A DNA stretch of 64,000 nt from Rubripirellula amarantea (lineage in GTDB: Bacteria > Planctomycetota > Planctomycetia > Pirellulales > Pirellulaceae), in assembly GCF_007859865.1 (NCBI RefSeq), contig NZ_SJPI01000002.1:1260721-1324720 (forward strand). The letters are read 5' to 3'. A model generated the notes under the pieces. It was not told where the DNA came from. It made no database searches and saw only the letters and a list, made by a program, of their open reading frames with translations. The position numbers were made by a program, and so were the translations under genes. Of the stretch, positions 16,360 through 26,200 are shown piece by piece; the first letter of the stretch is position 1, and each line of letters begins with the position of its first letter.

Positions 16360-18369
16360 ATGCACTCAAAGCGATCCCGATTCCTTTTGCATTGCTCGCT
16401 CGGCACGTTCATCTCGTTCGCTTTGACGTTAGTGACTTGCTGCACTGCGTTCGGACAAGGCCCAGAGACATTGCCAGCTTTGGTCGACGGCCAACCACCG
16501 CAAAACTGGGACGAATTGTGGAGCGGTTTCGACGCAAGTGCTGAACCGTTGCAAGTAGAGGTGATCCAAGAATGGGAAGAAGAGGCAGTCGTCCTGCGAA
16601 TCGTGCGGTTCCGGGTGGGTGTATTCAAGGGACGACCGGCGACCTTGGCTGCGGTGTATGGCTTTCCACGCCGAAGCGATCCTGACCAGAAGTTCCCGGG
16701 ACTCGTTCAGATCCATGGCGGTGGTCAGTATGCCGATCACAAAGCTTGCTTGATGAATGGCAAACGTGGATACGCGACCGTTTCGCTGGCGTGGGCTGGT
16801 CGCATTTCGGCCCCTGACTACCGAGTTGGACCGAGCGAAGTAAAGCTCTTCTGGGACAAGAAAACGGACAACCCCAATTACAAACTCACCACTGACTGGG
16901 GTGCCGTTGATGGCTACCACGCGCCCGGTCGAAACGCAGGCAACCATTTCCCCAGCATTAGCCCCAAACCTTGGACGCTTGATACGGTGGATTCGCCGCG
17001 CAACAGCGGTTGGTTCTTGACTGCCCTGGCGGCCCGGCGAGCGTTAACGTTTCTGGAACAGCAACCCGAAGTCGATCGGGACCGACTGGGCGTCTATGGT
17101 CATTCAATGGGCGGCAAGCTCACGGTCCTGACTGCAACCGACCCTCGCGTCAAAGCCGCCGCCCCATCCTGCGGAGGAATCAGTGATCGGGACAACGCGA
17201 GCGATTTGTTTCAATCGACATTGGGGGACGACGCAAGCCTAGAGAGGATTACCTGTCCCATCATTTTCTTGAGTCCCGCGAATGACTTTCACGGTCGGAT
17301 TGGCGATCTTCCCAAAGCCATCGACGAGATCAGGACTGACCAATGGCGTGTCACGTGTTCACCCCACCACAATCATCAAGACACTAGCGAGTACGAAGTT
17401 GCAAGTTTGCTTTGGTTCGACCAGCACTTGCAACACCGCTTCCAATTCCCAAGCACACCCATAACTTCGGTTCAATTAAAAACCGCCAATGGAACTCCCA
17501 TGTGCACGATCCATCCCGACGTGTCGCAGGAAGTTCAATCGGTCGACGTCTATTACACTCAGCACGGAAAGCCGGAAGAGACATCCGCGGACCGGCAAAA
17601 CACTGTCACGCGTTTTTGGCGGCATGCGGCCGCGAAAGCTCTTGACGGCGAGTGGTCAGCCGAACTTCCCCTGGCATCCGTCGACAAGCCGCTGTGGGTC
17701 TTCGCCAACGTCGTTTATGGTCTCGACGAACCAGTTTCAGGTGCTGGATACTACTACCGCATCTATACGACCGATCGCTTCAACGTGTCGTCGCTGATAG
17801 AAAAGATTTCCCCGGAGGATCTGCGGTCGGCCGGATTGAAGGCATCACCTGGGAACGAATCACCTGGGAACGAATCACCTGGGAACGAATCATTCGGAAA
17901 GGCATCACTTCAACGTACCAATATGATCGAAACGTTCGAACCAGGATGGACGAAAGAATGGTTCTCGTATCGCCCCGCACAATGGCCTCGATCAACTCAC
18001 AAACTTCGAGACCAATCCCACCAAGCTCCGGAACAGGCTAGCCTAGCGCTGCAAGTACGTTCTGAAGAGTCTAACCAGCTTGTCATCTCATTGGATCAAC
18101 ACGCGGCAGTCGTCGAAATCGCTAGCGGCGACAAGTGGAACGAAGTTGTCCTGACGCTTCAGGATTTCCCCGACTGCTCAGGCGATCCGCTCAAAAGCTG
18201 GAACGATGTTCACGAATTAAGACTGAGCGATACCGAACGTCTTATGCCTGCTGCGGGTATCGATCGCTCGCCAAAGATTGTCGGCAAACGCTGGATCGGA
18301 ACGGCTCCCGAATTTCGCAATCTGCGTTGGATTGACACCCACGTCACCGACGCCGCATCGAAACGCTAG
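16360..18369 (+). CDS. Exported alpha/beta hydrolase (acetyl xylan esterase-like) with C-terminal extension
   Basis: About 669 residues from the ATG at 16360, which opens a signal peptide (FLLHCSLGTFISFALTLVTC, cleaved near AFGQ). The hydrolase fold shows the oxyanion loop QIHGGGQYAD, nucleophile elbow GVYGHSMGGKLT, acid region FLSPANDFHG and His region SPHHNHQDT. After about residue 370 come a beta domain and a short GNESP repeat. The last 140 residues look like a carbohydrate-binding-type beta sandwich (QLVISLDQHAAVVEIASGD). It probably de-esterifies polysaccharides outside the cytoplasm. The DASS transporter begins 47 bp downstream, so co-transcription with that set is possible. Confidence 0.8.
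   Translation: MHSKRSRFLLHCSLGTFISFALTLVTCCTAFGQGPETLPALVDGQPPQNWDELWSGFDASAEPLQVEVIQEWEEEAVVLRIVRFRVGVFKGRPATLAAVYGFPRRSDPDQKFPGLVQIHGGGQYADHKACLMNGKRGYATVSLAWAGRISAPDYRVGPSEVKLFWDKKTDNPNYKLTTDWGAVDGYHAPGRNAGNHFPSISPKPWTLDTVDSPRNSGWFLTALAARRALTFLEQQPEVDRDRLGVYGHSMGGKLTVLTATDPRVKAAAPSCGGISDRDNASDLFQSTLGDDASLERITCPIIFLSPANDFHGRIGDLPKAIDEIRTDQWRVTCSPHHNHQDTSEYEVASLLWFDQHLQHRFQFPSTPITSVQLKTANGTPMCTIHPDVSQEVQSVDVYYTQHGKPEETSADRQNTVTRFWRHAAAKALDGEWSAELPLASVDKPLWVFANVVYGLDEPVSGAGYYYRIYTTDRFNVSSLIEKISPEDLRSAGLKASPGNESPGNESPGNESFGKASLQRTNMIETFEPGWTKEWFSYRPAQWPRSTHKLRDQSHQAPEQASLALQVRSEESNQLVISLDQHAAVVEIASGDKWNEVVLTLQDFPDCSGDPLKSWNDVHELRLSDTERLMPAAGIDRSPKIVGKRWIGTAPEFRNLRWIDTHVTDAASKR
17845..17889 (+). 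repeat. In-frame 15-bp tandem repeat, three identical copies
   Basis: TCACCTGGGAACGAA occurs at 17845-17859, 17860-17874 and 17875-17889 without a mismatch, followed by a decayed fourth unit. It encodes repeated SPGNE between the hydrolase part and the C-terminal beta domain and probably acts as a flexible linker. Confidence 0.9.
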
Positions 18370-18416
18370 AATGCTGCTCCCGCCGCTCTCCCTCCCAAAC
18401 AGTACCTAACTCGAAC

Positions 18417-19835
18417 ATGCCTTCCATCCGCACCGTCGCCATCGCTTCAGGAATTGCAATGGCATTTCTCGTCTACGGCATTGGGCTGAGCGTACTAGGT
18501 TTAACCTCATCAGCCTCCATTGCCGCTGGAGTCACCGTTTGGTGCGGAGTTTGGTGGTGCACTGAGGCGGTTCCCATACCTGTGACGGCGCTCGTTCCGT
18601 TTGTGGTCTTTCCATGCACCGGGGTGCTTGACCATGGACAGCTAGCGTCCGCATACGGGGACAAGTTTGTCCTGTTGTTTTTAGCAGGATTCATGATCTC
18701 ACGAGCCGCCGAAAGCTCTCAAACACACTTGCGAGTTTCCCATGGCATGATGCGGCTCCTGGGCACCAGTTCCCAAGGCCGAATCGTGCTTGGCTTCTTG
18801 CTCGCACCTGCGTTTTGCAGCATGTGGATTTCCAACACTGCCACCGCACTCATCATGCTGCCCGTCGCCATCGCTGTACTTCAAGAGCAAAACGATCCAA
18901 AGTTGAACGTTCCGTTACTATTGGCAGTCGCTTACGGTTGCAGCATCGGCGGAATGGCGACAATCATCGGGACGCCGCCCAACGGGGTTTTCGTATCCAT
19001 TTACGAGCAGCAAACATCACGTACCGTCGACTTTTTTTCTTGGCTAAAGATCGGAGTTCCCGTCGCCGCAGCGATGCTGGTGGCCGCGGGTTTCTGGTTG
19101 ACCCGAGGCTTGGGCGAAGCGGTCGCTCCCATGACCAAAAGTATGGGTCCATGGACACCAGCGCAACGTCGTGTGCTCGCCGTCATATCGGCGACCGCTT
19201 TGTTGTGGATCACGCGCAGCGCACCGTACGGCGGTTGGGCCGCGTGGTTTGATATGCCAATGGCTCATGACGCAACCGTCGGTCTGGCGGCGGTCGTCGT
19301 TTTGTTCTTAGTCCCTAACGGCGAAGTCGATGAAAAGGGAAACAGAAAATCGCTGCTCGATTGGGAATCGGCTCGCGATATTCCATGGGGAATTCTAATC
19401 TTGTTTGGCGGTGGCCTCGCGATTGCAGAAGCAGCGGAAGTCACCGGGTTGTCGCTAAGCATTGGCAACCAATTGGCATTGTTGAAAGACATCCACCCAA
19501 TTTTGCTAATCGCCGCCGTTTGCTTCACGGTAACGTTCTTAACCGAGATGACGTCCAACACGGCAACCACGACTCTATTGATGCCGATTCTTGGCGCTGC
19601 TGCGGTGGGCGCGGGGCTCGACGCCTCTGCGCTTATGATCCCAGCGGCTTTGTCGGCAAGTTGCGCGTTCATGCTACCTGTCGCGACGCCGCCTAACGCG
19701 ATCATCTTTGGTAGCGAAAAGATTACCGTCCGCGAAATGGCGAAGCATGGTTTCGCACTCAACTTGATCGGAACAGTCGTGATCACAACGGCTTGCTATT
19801 TTCTACTCGACCTGCACGCAGGATTCGGCCAATGA
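18417..19835 (+). CDS. DASS (SLC13) family sodium/anion symporter
   Basis: 472 residues, about 11-12 transmembrane segments. Both diagnostic Ser-Asn-Thr motifs of the divalent anion:sodium symporter family are present, WISNTATALIMLP in the first half and EMTSNTATTTLLMPI in the second, with WWCTEAVPIPVTAL near the N-terminus. The family moves dicarboxylates, citrate or sulfate. With a sulfatase two genes downstream, sulfate or a sulfated/uronic product is possible, but the sequence does not decide. Its stop overlaps the ATG of the PHP gene by 4 bp (ATGA), indicating translational coupling. Confidence 0.92.
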   Translation: MPSIRTVAIASGIAMAFLVYGIGLSVLGLTSSASIAAGVTVWCGVWWCTEAVPIPVTALVPFVVFPCTGVLDHGQLASAYGDKFVLLFLAGFMISRAAESSQTHLRVSHGMMRLLGTSSQGRIVLGFLLAPAFCSMWISNTATALIMLPVAIAVLQEQNDPKLNVPLLLAVAYGCSIGGMATIIGTPPNGVFVSIYEQQTSRTVDFFSWLKIGVPVAAAMLVAAGFWLTRGLGEAVAPMTKSMGPWTPAQRRVLAVISATALLWITRSAPYGGWAAWFDMPMAHDATVGLAAVVVLFLVPNGEVDEKGNRKSLLDWESARDIPWGILILFGGGLAIAEAAEVTGLSLSIGNQLALLKDIHPILLIAAVCFTVTFLTEMTSNTATTTLLMPILGAAAVGAGLDASALMIPAALSASCAFMLPVATPPNAIIFGSEKITVREMAKHGFALNLIGTVVITTACYFLLDLHAGFGQ

Positions 19836-21142
19836 ACAATCAACCAAACTTAACGACGTTGCAACGAGTAACGCTGTCAATCCTAATTGCTCTGTTGCTA
19901 ACCCCATGCGTCGTTAGCCAAGAACCGAAATCGTTTCGGACTGACGCTCGTTGGTGGAAGGGAAACCTGCACACTCACTCACTTTGGAGCGATGGCGATC
20001 AGTTCCCCGAAATGATCGCCGATTGGTACCGATCAAAGGACTACCAGTTTCTCGCCTTGACCGATCACAACGTGCTTAGTCAAGGAATGCGATGGATGCC
20101 AATGAACGAAGTGGTCAAACGCAGCGACGAAGGAATCCTGTCGCGATATCGAGAACGGTTCGGCGACGCGTGGGTCGAAACTCGTGGCGATTCCCAATCC
20201 GACGACTACGAAGTTCGATTGAAACCACTCGATGAATTTCGCTATCTGCTCGAGGAAGCCGGCAAGTTTATTCTGATACCCGCCGAAGAAATCAGCGATA
20301 AGGCAGAGGGTAAACCAATCCATATCAACGCAACAAACCTTGCCGAAGCGATAGCTCCGCAAGGTGGCGAAACCGTACGCCAAACGATCGAGAACAATCT
20401 ACGCGCGATTATCGAGCACGGTAAAGAGCACGGTCGCGAAGTCTTGCCTCACCTGAATCACCCCAACTTCTTTTACGGCGTCTCGGCTGAAGACATAGCC
20501 ACAGTCGTCTCAGAACAATTCTTCGAAGTTTACAACGGGCACCCCGGTGTGAACCATCTTGGCGACGAACACCACCCCAGTGTTGAAAAACTTTGGGATA
20601 TTGCCAACACGATCCGCTTAGGCTCGTTACACACGCCGCCACTTTTTGGTGTCGCGACTGACGATTCCCACGAGTACCACGGACAACCAGGTTCGCATCC
20701 GGGGCGTGGATGGGTAATGGTCCGCAGTCACTACCTTACGCCCGAGCATTTGATTCGCGCGATGAAGCAGGGTGACTTCTATGCATCCAGCGGCGTATCG
20801 CTGACAGACGTGCATTTCGATGTGGCCAAGCAAACGTTAGCGATCCAAATTGACGCGCAAAATGGTGTGAACTACCAAACCGACTTTATCGCCTCGCTTC
20901 ACTCACCCGAAGCGGACACTCCGGAAGAAATGAACCGCGTGGGAGTCGTTGTTGCTAGCTCGAAAGAGCTATCGCCTCGCTATACGCTCAAGGGAAACGA
21001 ACTCTACGTCCGTGCGGTCATCACCAGCAGCGAAGCTCACAGTGATCCATCCTTCGCTAACCAACAGCAACAGGCTTGGACTCAGCCGATCGGATGGCGC
21101 GACGCCAACGAAACTTCAACTCAACCTCCATCGAGAAACTAA
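19832..21142 (+). CDS. Exported PHP-domain metal-dependent phosphoesterase
   Basis: About 436 residues from ATG 19832. A signal peptide (LSILIALLLTPCVVS) precedes the PHP signature WKGNLHTHSLWSDGD, FLALTDHN, PAEEISD, HLNHPNF and VATDDSHEYH. These provide the His/Asp/Glu cluster that binds up to three metals. PHP enzymes hydrolyse phosphoesters, but exported members in polysaccharide loci have uncertain substrates. It sits between the DASS transporter (4-bp overlap) and a sulfatase (next GTG one base after its stop), so all three are made together. Confidence 0.85.
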   Translation: MNNQPNLTTLQRVTLSILIALLLTPCVVSQEPKSFRTDARWWKGNLHTHSLWSDGDQFPEMIADWYRSKDYQFLALTDHNVLSQGMRWMPMNEVVKRSDEGILSRYRERFGDAWVETRGDSQSDDYEVRLKPLDEFRYLLEEAGKFILIPAEEISDKAEGKPIHINATNLAEAIAPQGGETVRQTIENNLRAIIEHGKEHGREVLPHLNHPNFFYGVSAEDIATVVSEQFFEVYNGHPGVNHLGDEHHPSVEKLWDIANTIRLGSLHTPPLFGVATDDSHEYHGQPGSHPGRGWVMVRSHYLTPEHLIRAMKQGDFYASSGVSLTDVHFDVAKQTLAIQIDAQNGVNYQTDFIASLHSPEADTPEEMNRVGVVVASSKELSPRYTLKGNELYVRAVITSSEAHSDPSFANQQQQAWTQPIGWRDANETSTQPPSRN

Positions 21143-21143
21143 C

Positions 21144-22619
21144 GTGAATATCTTTCAGTCCGTCATCGCGATTCTCCTGATCGCGGGCACTACGGCAAAC
21201 GCTGACGAAACGCGTCCCAACATCCTGTTTGTTTTTGCCGATGACCAGTGCTACGACACTATCGGTGAGCTTGGCAATCCAGAGGTCCATACGCCGAACT
21301 TGGATCGGCTCGCACGCGAAGGAACCGCCTTCACGAATGCGTACAACATGGGATCTTGGACCGGCGCGGTCTGTATCGCCTCGCGCACGATGATGGTCAC
21401 CGGTCGTTCCGTTTGGAATGCCAAAGACGCGAAACTGCCTAACCTCGCACGATCACGTCAATCTTGGCCTCAATTGCTCCACGATGTGGGCTACGAAACC
21501 TACATGGCTGGGAAGTGGCACATCGGTCGAATGAAAACGACCGACGTTTTCGATCATGTCGCGCACGAACGCCCCGGAATGCCCAATCAAACCAACGAAG
21601 GCTACGACCGTCCCGTCGAGGGTCAGCCCGACAAATGGTCTCCGTCGGACCCGAAATTCGCGGGCTACTGGAAGGGCGGAAAGCATTGGAGCGAAGTGCT
21701 TGCGGATGACGCGACAGGCTTCCTTGAAGACGCAGCGAAGCGTGATAAGCCGTTCTTCATGTACTTGGCATTCAACGCACCGCACGATCCGCGGCAATCT
21801 CCGCAACGGTTTGTCGACATGTATCCGCAACAGGAAATCAAGTTGCCGGAAAATTTCCAAGTCGAGTATCCGTTCAAGCAAGAAATGGGGTGCTATCAGG
21901 TCCCTGCCTCGAAAGCTGCACACAACACTGGCAAGCCGCGTTTGATTTTTCAGCGTGACGAGCACTTGGCACCCTGGCCACGCACACCCTATTCCGTTCG
22001 CGTGAATCGCCAAGAGTACTACGCGATCATCTCCCACATGGACGAACAGATTGGCCGCATCCTTGATGCGTTGGACCGAACAGGAAAACGAGACAGTACC
22101 TACATCGTGTTTACCGCGGACCACGGACTAGCGTGTGGCCAACACGGCTTGATGGGCAAACAGAACATGTACGAGCATAGCATGAAGCCTCCCCTAATCA
22201 TGGTTGGACCAGGCATCGAACCTGGGCAACGCCGTGACGCGCCGGTCTATCTGCAAGACATCATGCCTACAACATTAGAACTCGCCGGAGCTGAAAAGCC
22301 TGAAGAAGTTTTCTTCGAAAGTCTGGTTCCGTTCTTCCAAGATTCGAACGCGTCGAGTCGTCATGACGCAATTTACGGATGCTACGCAGAAGACCTGCAG
22401 AGAATGGTCCGTGTCGACAATTGGAAGTTGATCGTCTATCCGCAGGCGAAAGTGGTCAGGATGTACGACCTCGGTCATGATCCGCTCGAACAAAACGACC
22501 TCGCGAAGGATCCGCAACACAAGAACAGGGTGGCGGAGCTATTCCAGCGGTTGATTCAATTGCAACGCGATATGAATGACGACCTGGATCTAGCCAGCTT
22601 TTTTCCGGACTTGACCTAA
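21144..22619 (+). CDS. Secreted sulfatase with CxASR active-site motif
   Basis: About 491 residues starting at GTG 21144, one base after the PHP stop; the frame is open further upstream but only inside the PHP gene. The signal peptide is VIAILLIAGTTANA. Sulfatase marks: NILFVFADDQCYDTI (metal site), VCIASRTMMVTGRS (formylglycine site with Ala in place of the usual Pro), AGKWHIGRM, VFTADHGLACGQHGLMGKQ. It removes sulfate esters from a glycan in the periplasm or outside. Coupling to the DASS transporter and PHP gene suggests one catabolic route. Confidence 0.88.
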   Translation: MNIFQSVIAILLIAGTTANADETRPNILFVFADDQCYDTIGELGNPEVHTPNLDRLAREGTAFTNAYNMGSWTGAVCIASRTMMVTGRSVWNAKDAKLPNLARSRQSWPQLLHDVGYETYMAGKWHIGRMKTTDVFDHVAHERPGMPNQTNEGYDRPVEGQPDKWSPSDPKFAGYWKGGKHWSEVLADDATGFLEDAAKRDKPFFMYLAFNAPHDPRQSPQRFVDMYPQQEIKLPENFQVEYPFKQEMGCYQVPASKAAHNTGKPRLIFQRDEHLAPWPRTPYSVRVNRQEYYAIISHMDEQIGRILDALDRTGKRDSTYIVFTADHGLACGQHGLMGKQNMYEHSMKPPLIMVGPGIEPGQRRDAPVYLQDIMPTTLELAGAEKPEEVFFESLVPFFQDSNASSRHDAIYGCYAEDLQRMVRVDNWKLIVYPQAKVVRMYDLGHDPLEQNDLAKDPQHKNRVAELFQRLIQLQRDMNDDLDLASFFPDLT

Positions 22620-22733
22620 TTCACCTCCATTGAGGCACGGATCTCACCTGGCTCGATCTAGGACATATCCTTCGCATTGCCCAGTTTTGCTTTGCCTTAC
22701 CCTAATTGATGAGAGATTCCTCTAGACAAACAG

Positions 22734-23153
22734 TCACGCTCTCTGATGTAGATCGTACCTGTTCATTTTATAGTGCAAGGTTCGAACGCTTATGCCGAGC
22801 GCTTTGGCAGTTGATTCGCGATGATGATCGTTGGCAGCTAGGGCATTCACAATGCCTGCTCGCTCGGCTGCTGCTGTAATTTCAGCGAGCGTCGTCACCG
22901 AATCGGTCTCTAGTTTATGCTGCTTCACCAACGATATTGCGTCCCAACAATCTTGGTCTATATTCGCGTCTACATTGATGACAACGAGTTGAAATCTGCC
23001 ATCGACAAGCATCTGTATTCCTTCGTCGACTGATTCTACCGTCACCAGCCGGTCCGCCATCCGACCAAGCCCATTCGCTAGCCTCAACCGCGCATGGGGA
23101 TCATTGCTAATAACGAGAACGTGATATTCGCTTGTCATGAGGACACTCGACAT
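22734..23153 (-). CDS. Short receiver-like protein with Fis-type DNA-binding domain
   Basis: About 139 residues from ATG 23153; the longer TTG frame has no support. Residues 10-80 resemble the first two-thirds of a receiver (YHVLVISNDPHARLRLA, FQLVVINVDA). The last beta strands with the conserved Lys are missing, and the acceptor region VVINVDANID is unusual. Residues about 95-137 are a Fis/NtrC-type helix-turn-helix (RESTAKALGISVRTLHYKMN). There is no AAA+ domain, so it is not a sigma-54 activator. It lies 110 bp downstream of the RND pump on the same strand and may regulate it. Confidence 0.72.
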   Translation of the reverse strand: MSSVLMTSEYHVLVISNDPHARLRLANGLGRMADRLVTVESVDEGIQMLVDGRFQLVVINVDANIDQDCWDAISLVKQHKLETDSVTTLAEITAAAERAGIVNALAANDHHRESTAKALGISVRTLHYKMNRYDLHQRA

Positions 23154-23263
23154 TGGGTAGCGGACTTCCTTCAGAGTTGGACAACGAGGTTCCAGAACAA
23201 CGAGACCCCAGAACAACGTTCCTAAGGTGAACGAAGACTCGGCAATTCGTCGCCCGTCGTTAC

Positions 23264-26200
23264 TTACGCTGTCGGAGGATGTTGGTGTGCGATCGAATCG
23301 CGTCGTTCGAAAATCTCACTCAGCGGTTCCTCATGCTCGTCTCTAATGAGCCGGCGACCGTCGGCGAACTTAGCGAACAGGTAGTACAAACCCGGGATGA
23401 CAAGAACGCCGATCAACGTGCCCAACAACATGCCGCCAACCGCGGTTGTACCAATGGTTCGGTTGCCGATCGCTCCGGGGCCAGTAGCGCGGACGAGCGG
23501 TATGAGCCCCGCGATGAACGCAAACGAGGTCATCAGAATTGGACGAAACCGTAGCTTGCCTCCTTCGATACCAGCTTCCTTAATGCTGAGTCCCTGTTGA
23601 CGACGCTGAACAGCGAACTCAATGATCAAAATCGCGTTCTTGCCGAGTAAACCCACCAACATCACCAAACCGATTTGGCAATACACATCGTTGGCGAGTC
23701 CCATTGCCTTTAGGAACAGGAACGAGCCAAACAGGCCAACTGGCAACGATGACAACACTGCCAATGGAATGATGAAACTTTCGTACTGGCCGACCAGTAC
23801 CATGTACACGAAAATCACGACCACCAAGAAGATGTAGATTGCGGTATTGCCCGCCGTTGCTTCGTCATACGCCAGCCCTTGCCAGTCAATGTCGAAACCA
23901 TTGGGCAGTGTTTCGGCGGCAACTTCCTTGATCGCGGCAATCGCCTCGCCACTGCTGTACCCGGCGGCGGGAGCCCCTTGAATCGGTGCTGTGGGATACA
24001 AATTGTACCGACTGATCTCATTGAGTCCCTGCCGCTTTTCAATACGCATGAAGGCGGAGTAGGGAACCATCTCGCCCGACTCGTTTTTGACGAACATGTT
24101 GTCCAGGTCTTCGGGATAGCGACGAAACTGCGGAAGCGCCTGGACATAGACTTTGTAGAACTGGCCAAAGCGAACGAAACCTTGTTCCCAGGTGCTACCA
24201 ATCACGATCGACAAGTTATCCATCGCGTCACGAATGGAAACTCCCTTTTGCATGGCCACATCGTTGTCGATGATGATTTCGTACTGTGGATAGTTCGCGG
24301 CAAAGAAGGTAAACACGCCTTTGAGTTCTTTCCGATTGGCAAGCGCTTCCATGAACTTGTCGGTCTCTTCACCCAACGCTTGGTAATCACCGCTATTGGT
24401 TTGGTCGAGCAGATTGACTGCGAAACCACCTGCGGCACCAAATCCGGGAACCGCGGGCGGTTCAAAGAACTCAAGCTTCACGTTCGCAATGTCAGTGCCG
24501 CGATCCTCCAACTCCTCAATGATCTGCTTCGAAGTCAATTCACGATCAGCCCAAGGCTTCAAATTGATGATGCAGGTTCCTGCGTTGGAACCACGTCCTT
24601 CCGTCAAAACTTCATAGCCAGCGATCGACGACACGGATGTGATCTCATCCATCTGCTTACAGATAGCCTGCAATTCGTGACACTTTGCGTTGGTGTACTC
24701 AAGCGTTGACCCCGGAGGCGTTTGTACGATGCCGTAGATCATTCCCTGGTCTTCCAAAGGAATGAATCCAGTGGGTAAGACTCGGTTGACAACCAAAATT
24801 CCATAGCAAAACACACCGATCACGACGACGGTTAGCATACGTCGCGTGATGATGCGTCGCAGCACACTGGCGTAACCACCGGTGATTTTCTCAACCCCGC
24901 GATCAAATCCGCGAAGCAGCATTCCAATCGGACTGCGCCGCTTTACGTTGCCGTTGAATCCCGAGAACATGGACCGAAACGAGAATACTGCTAGGACTGC
25001 CACAACCGCCGAAATGATCTTCACTCGCGGATCGGTGAGTTGTACCTGCTCAGACAAAACCTCGTGAACAATCTCGACGTGCAGAAGAAAGTACACTCCC
25101 AATCCCACCAGTGAACCAAGCAGCAAGCACAACCCTGCGCGAACTACGAACGCTCCCTTGCCGGCAAATCGTTCCATCGAACGATTCAGTGCACCGACCA
25201 AACCACCTTGCTGGGTATCATCGATCGGTTTCAAAATCATCGCACACAACACCGGCGTCAACGACAACGCGACAACACCCGAGATCACAATCGACATCGC
25301 CATCGTTAACGCGAATTGCCGATAGAACACGCCCACGGGACCGGTCATGAACGTCACGGGAATGAACACAGCAGTCATCACCAATGTGATTGCAATGATC
25401 GCGCCGCTAATTTCCCGAACCACTTCTTGCGTTGCTTGATAAGGTCCCAAGTGTTTCGTGTGCATCTTCTCGTGGACTGCCTCCACCACCACGATCGCAT
25501 CATCGACCACCACCCCAATGGCCAACACCAAAGCGAACAAGGTGATAAGGTTGATCGACATGCCGAACATCAGCATGAAAAAGAAGGTCCCAATCAGCGA
25601 CACCGGAACCGCCAACGTCGGAATCAACGTGCTGCGAAAGTCCCCGAGAAAAAGATAGACGACGAGCGATACAAGAATGAAGGCTTCAAAGAGCGTATGC
25701 AGTACCTTTTCGATGGATGCATCGAGAAAGTTTGAAACGTCGTAGGTCACTGCGTAGTCCATCCCTGGCGGAAACTGCTTTTGCTTTATCTCTTCGACCT
25801 TTGCTTTCACCTTCTCAATCACATCGGCCGCATTGGAACCGGGCGTCTGCTTGAGCACGATCGCTGCAGCGGGAAGTCCATCGATGTCTGAATAGAGATC
25901 GTAGAACGAAGATCCAAGCGAAACCTTGGCAACGTCGCCCAGTCGCAGAATTTCGCCTTCGGGAGTGGCTCGCAGAATGATCTCGCCATACTGTTCTGGC
26001 TTGTCGTAACGACCAATCCACGTCAACACGTACTCAAGAGTCTGGGAAGTACTACCCGTAGCTTGACCAAGTCGTCCCGGAGAACCAATCATGCTCTGCT
26101 CATCAAGTGCCTTCATGACATCCTCAGCATCAACCTGATACGCGCGCATGCGATCTAAATCGAGTTCAACGCGCATCGCATAGGATCGGTTGCCTAGGAT

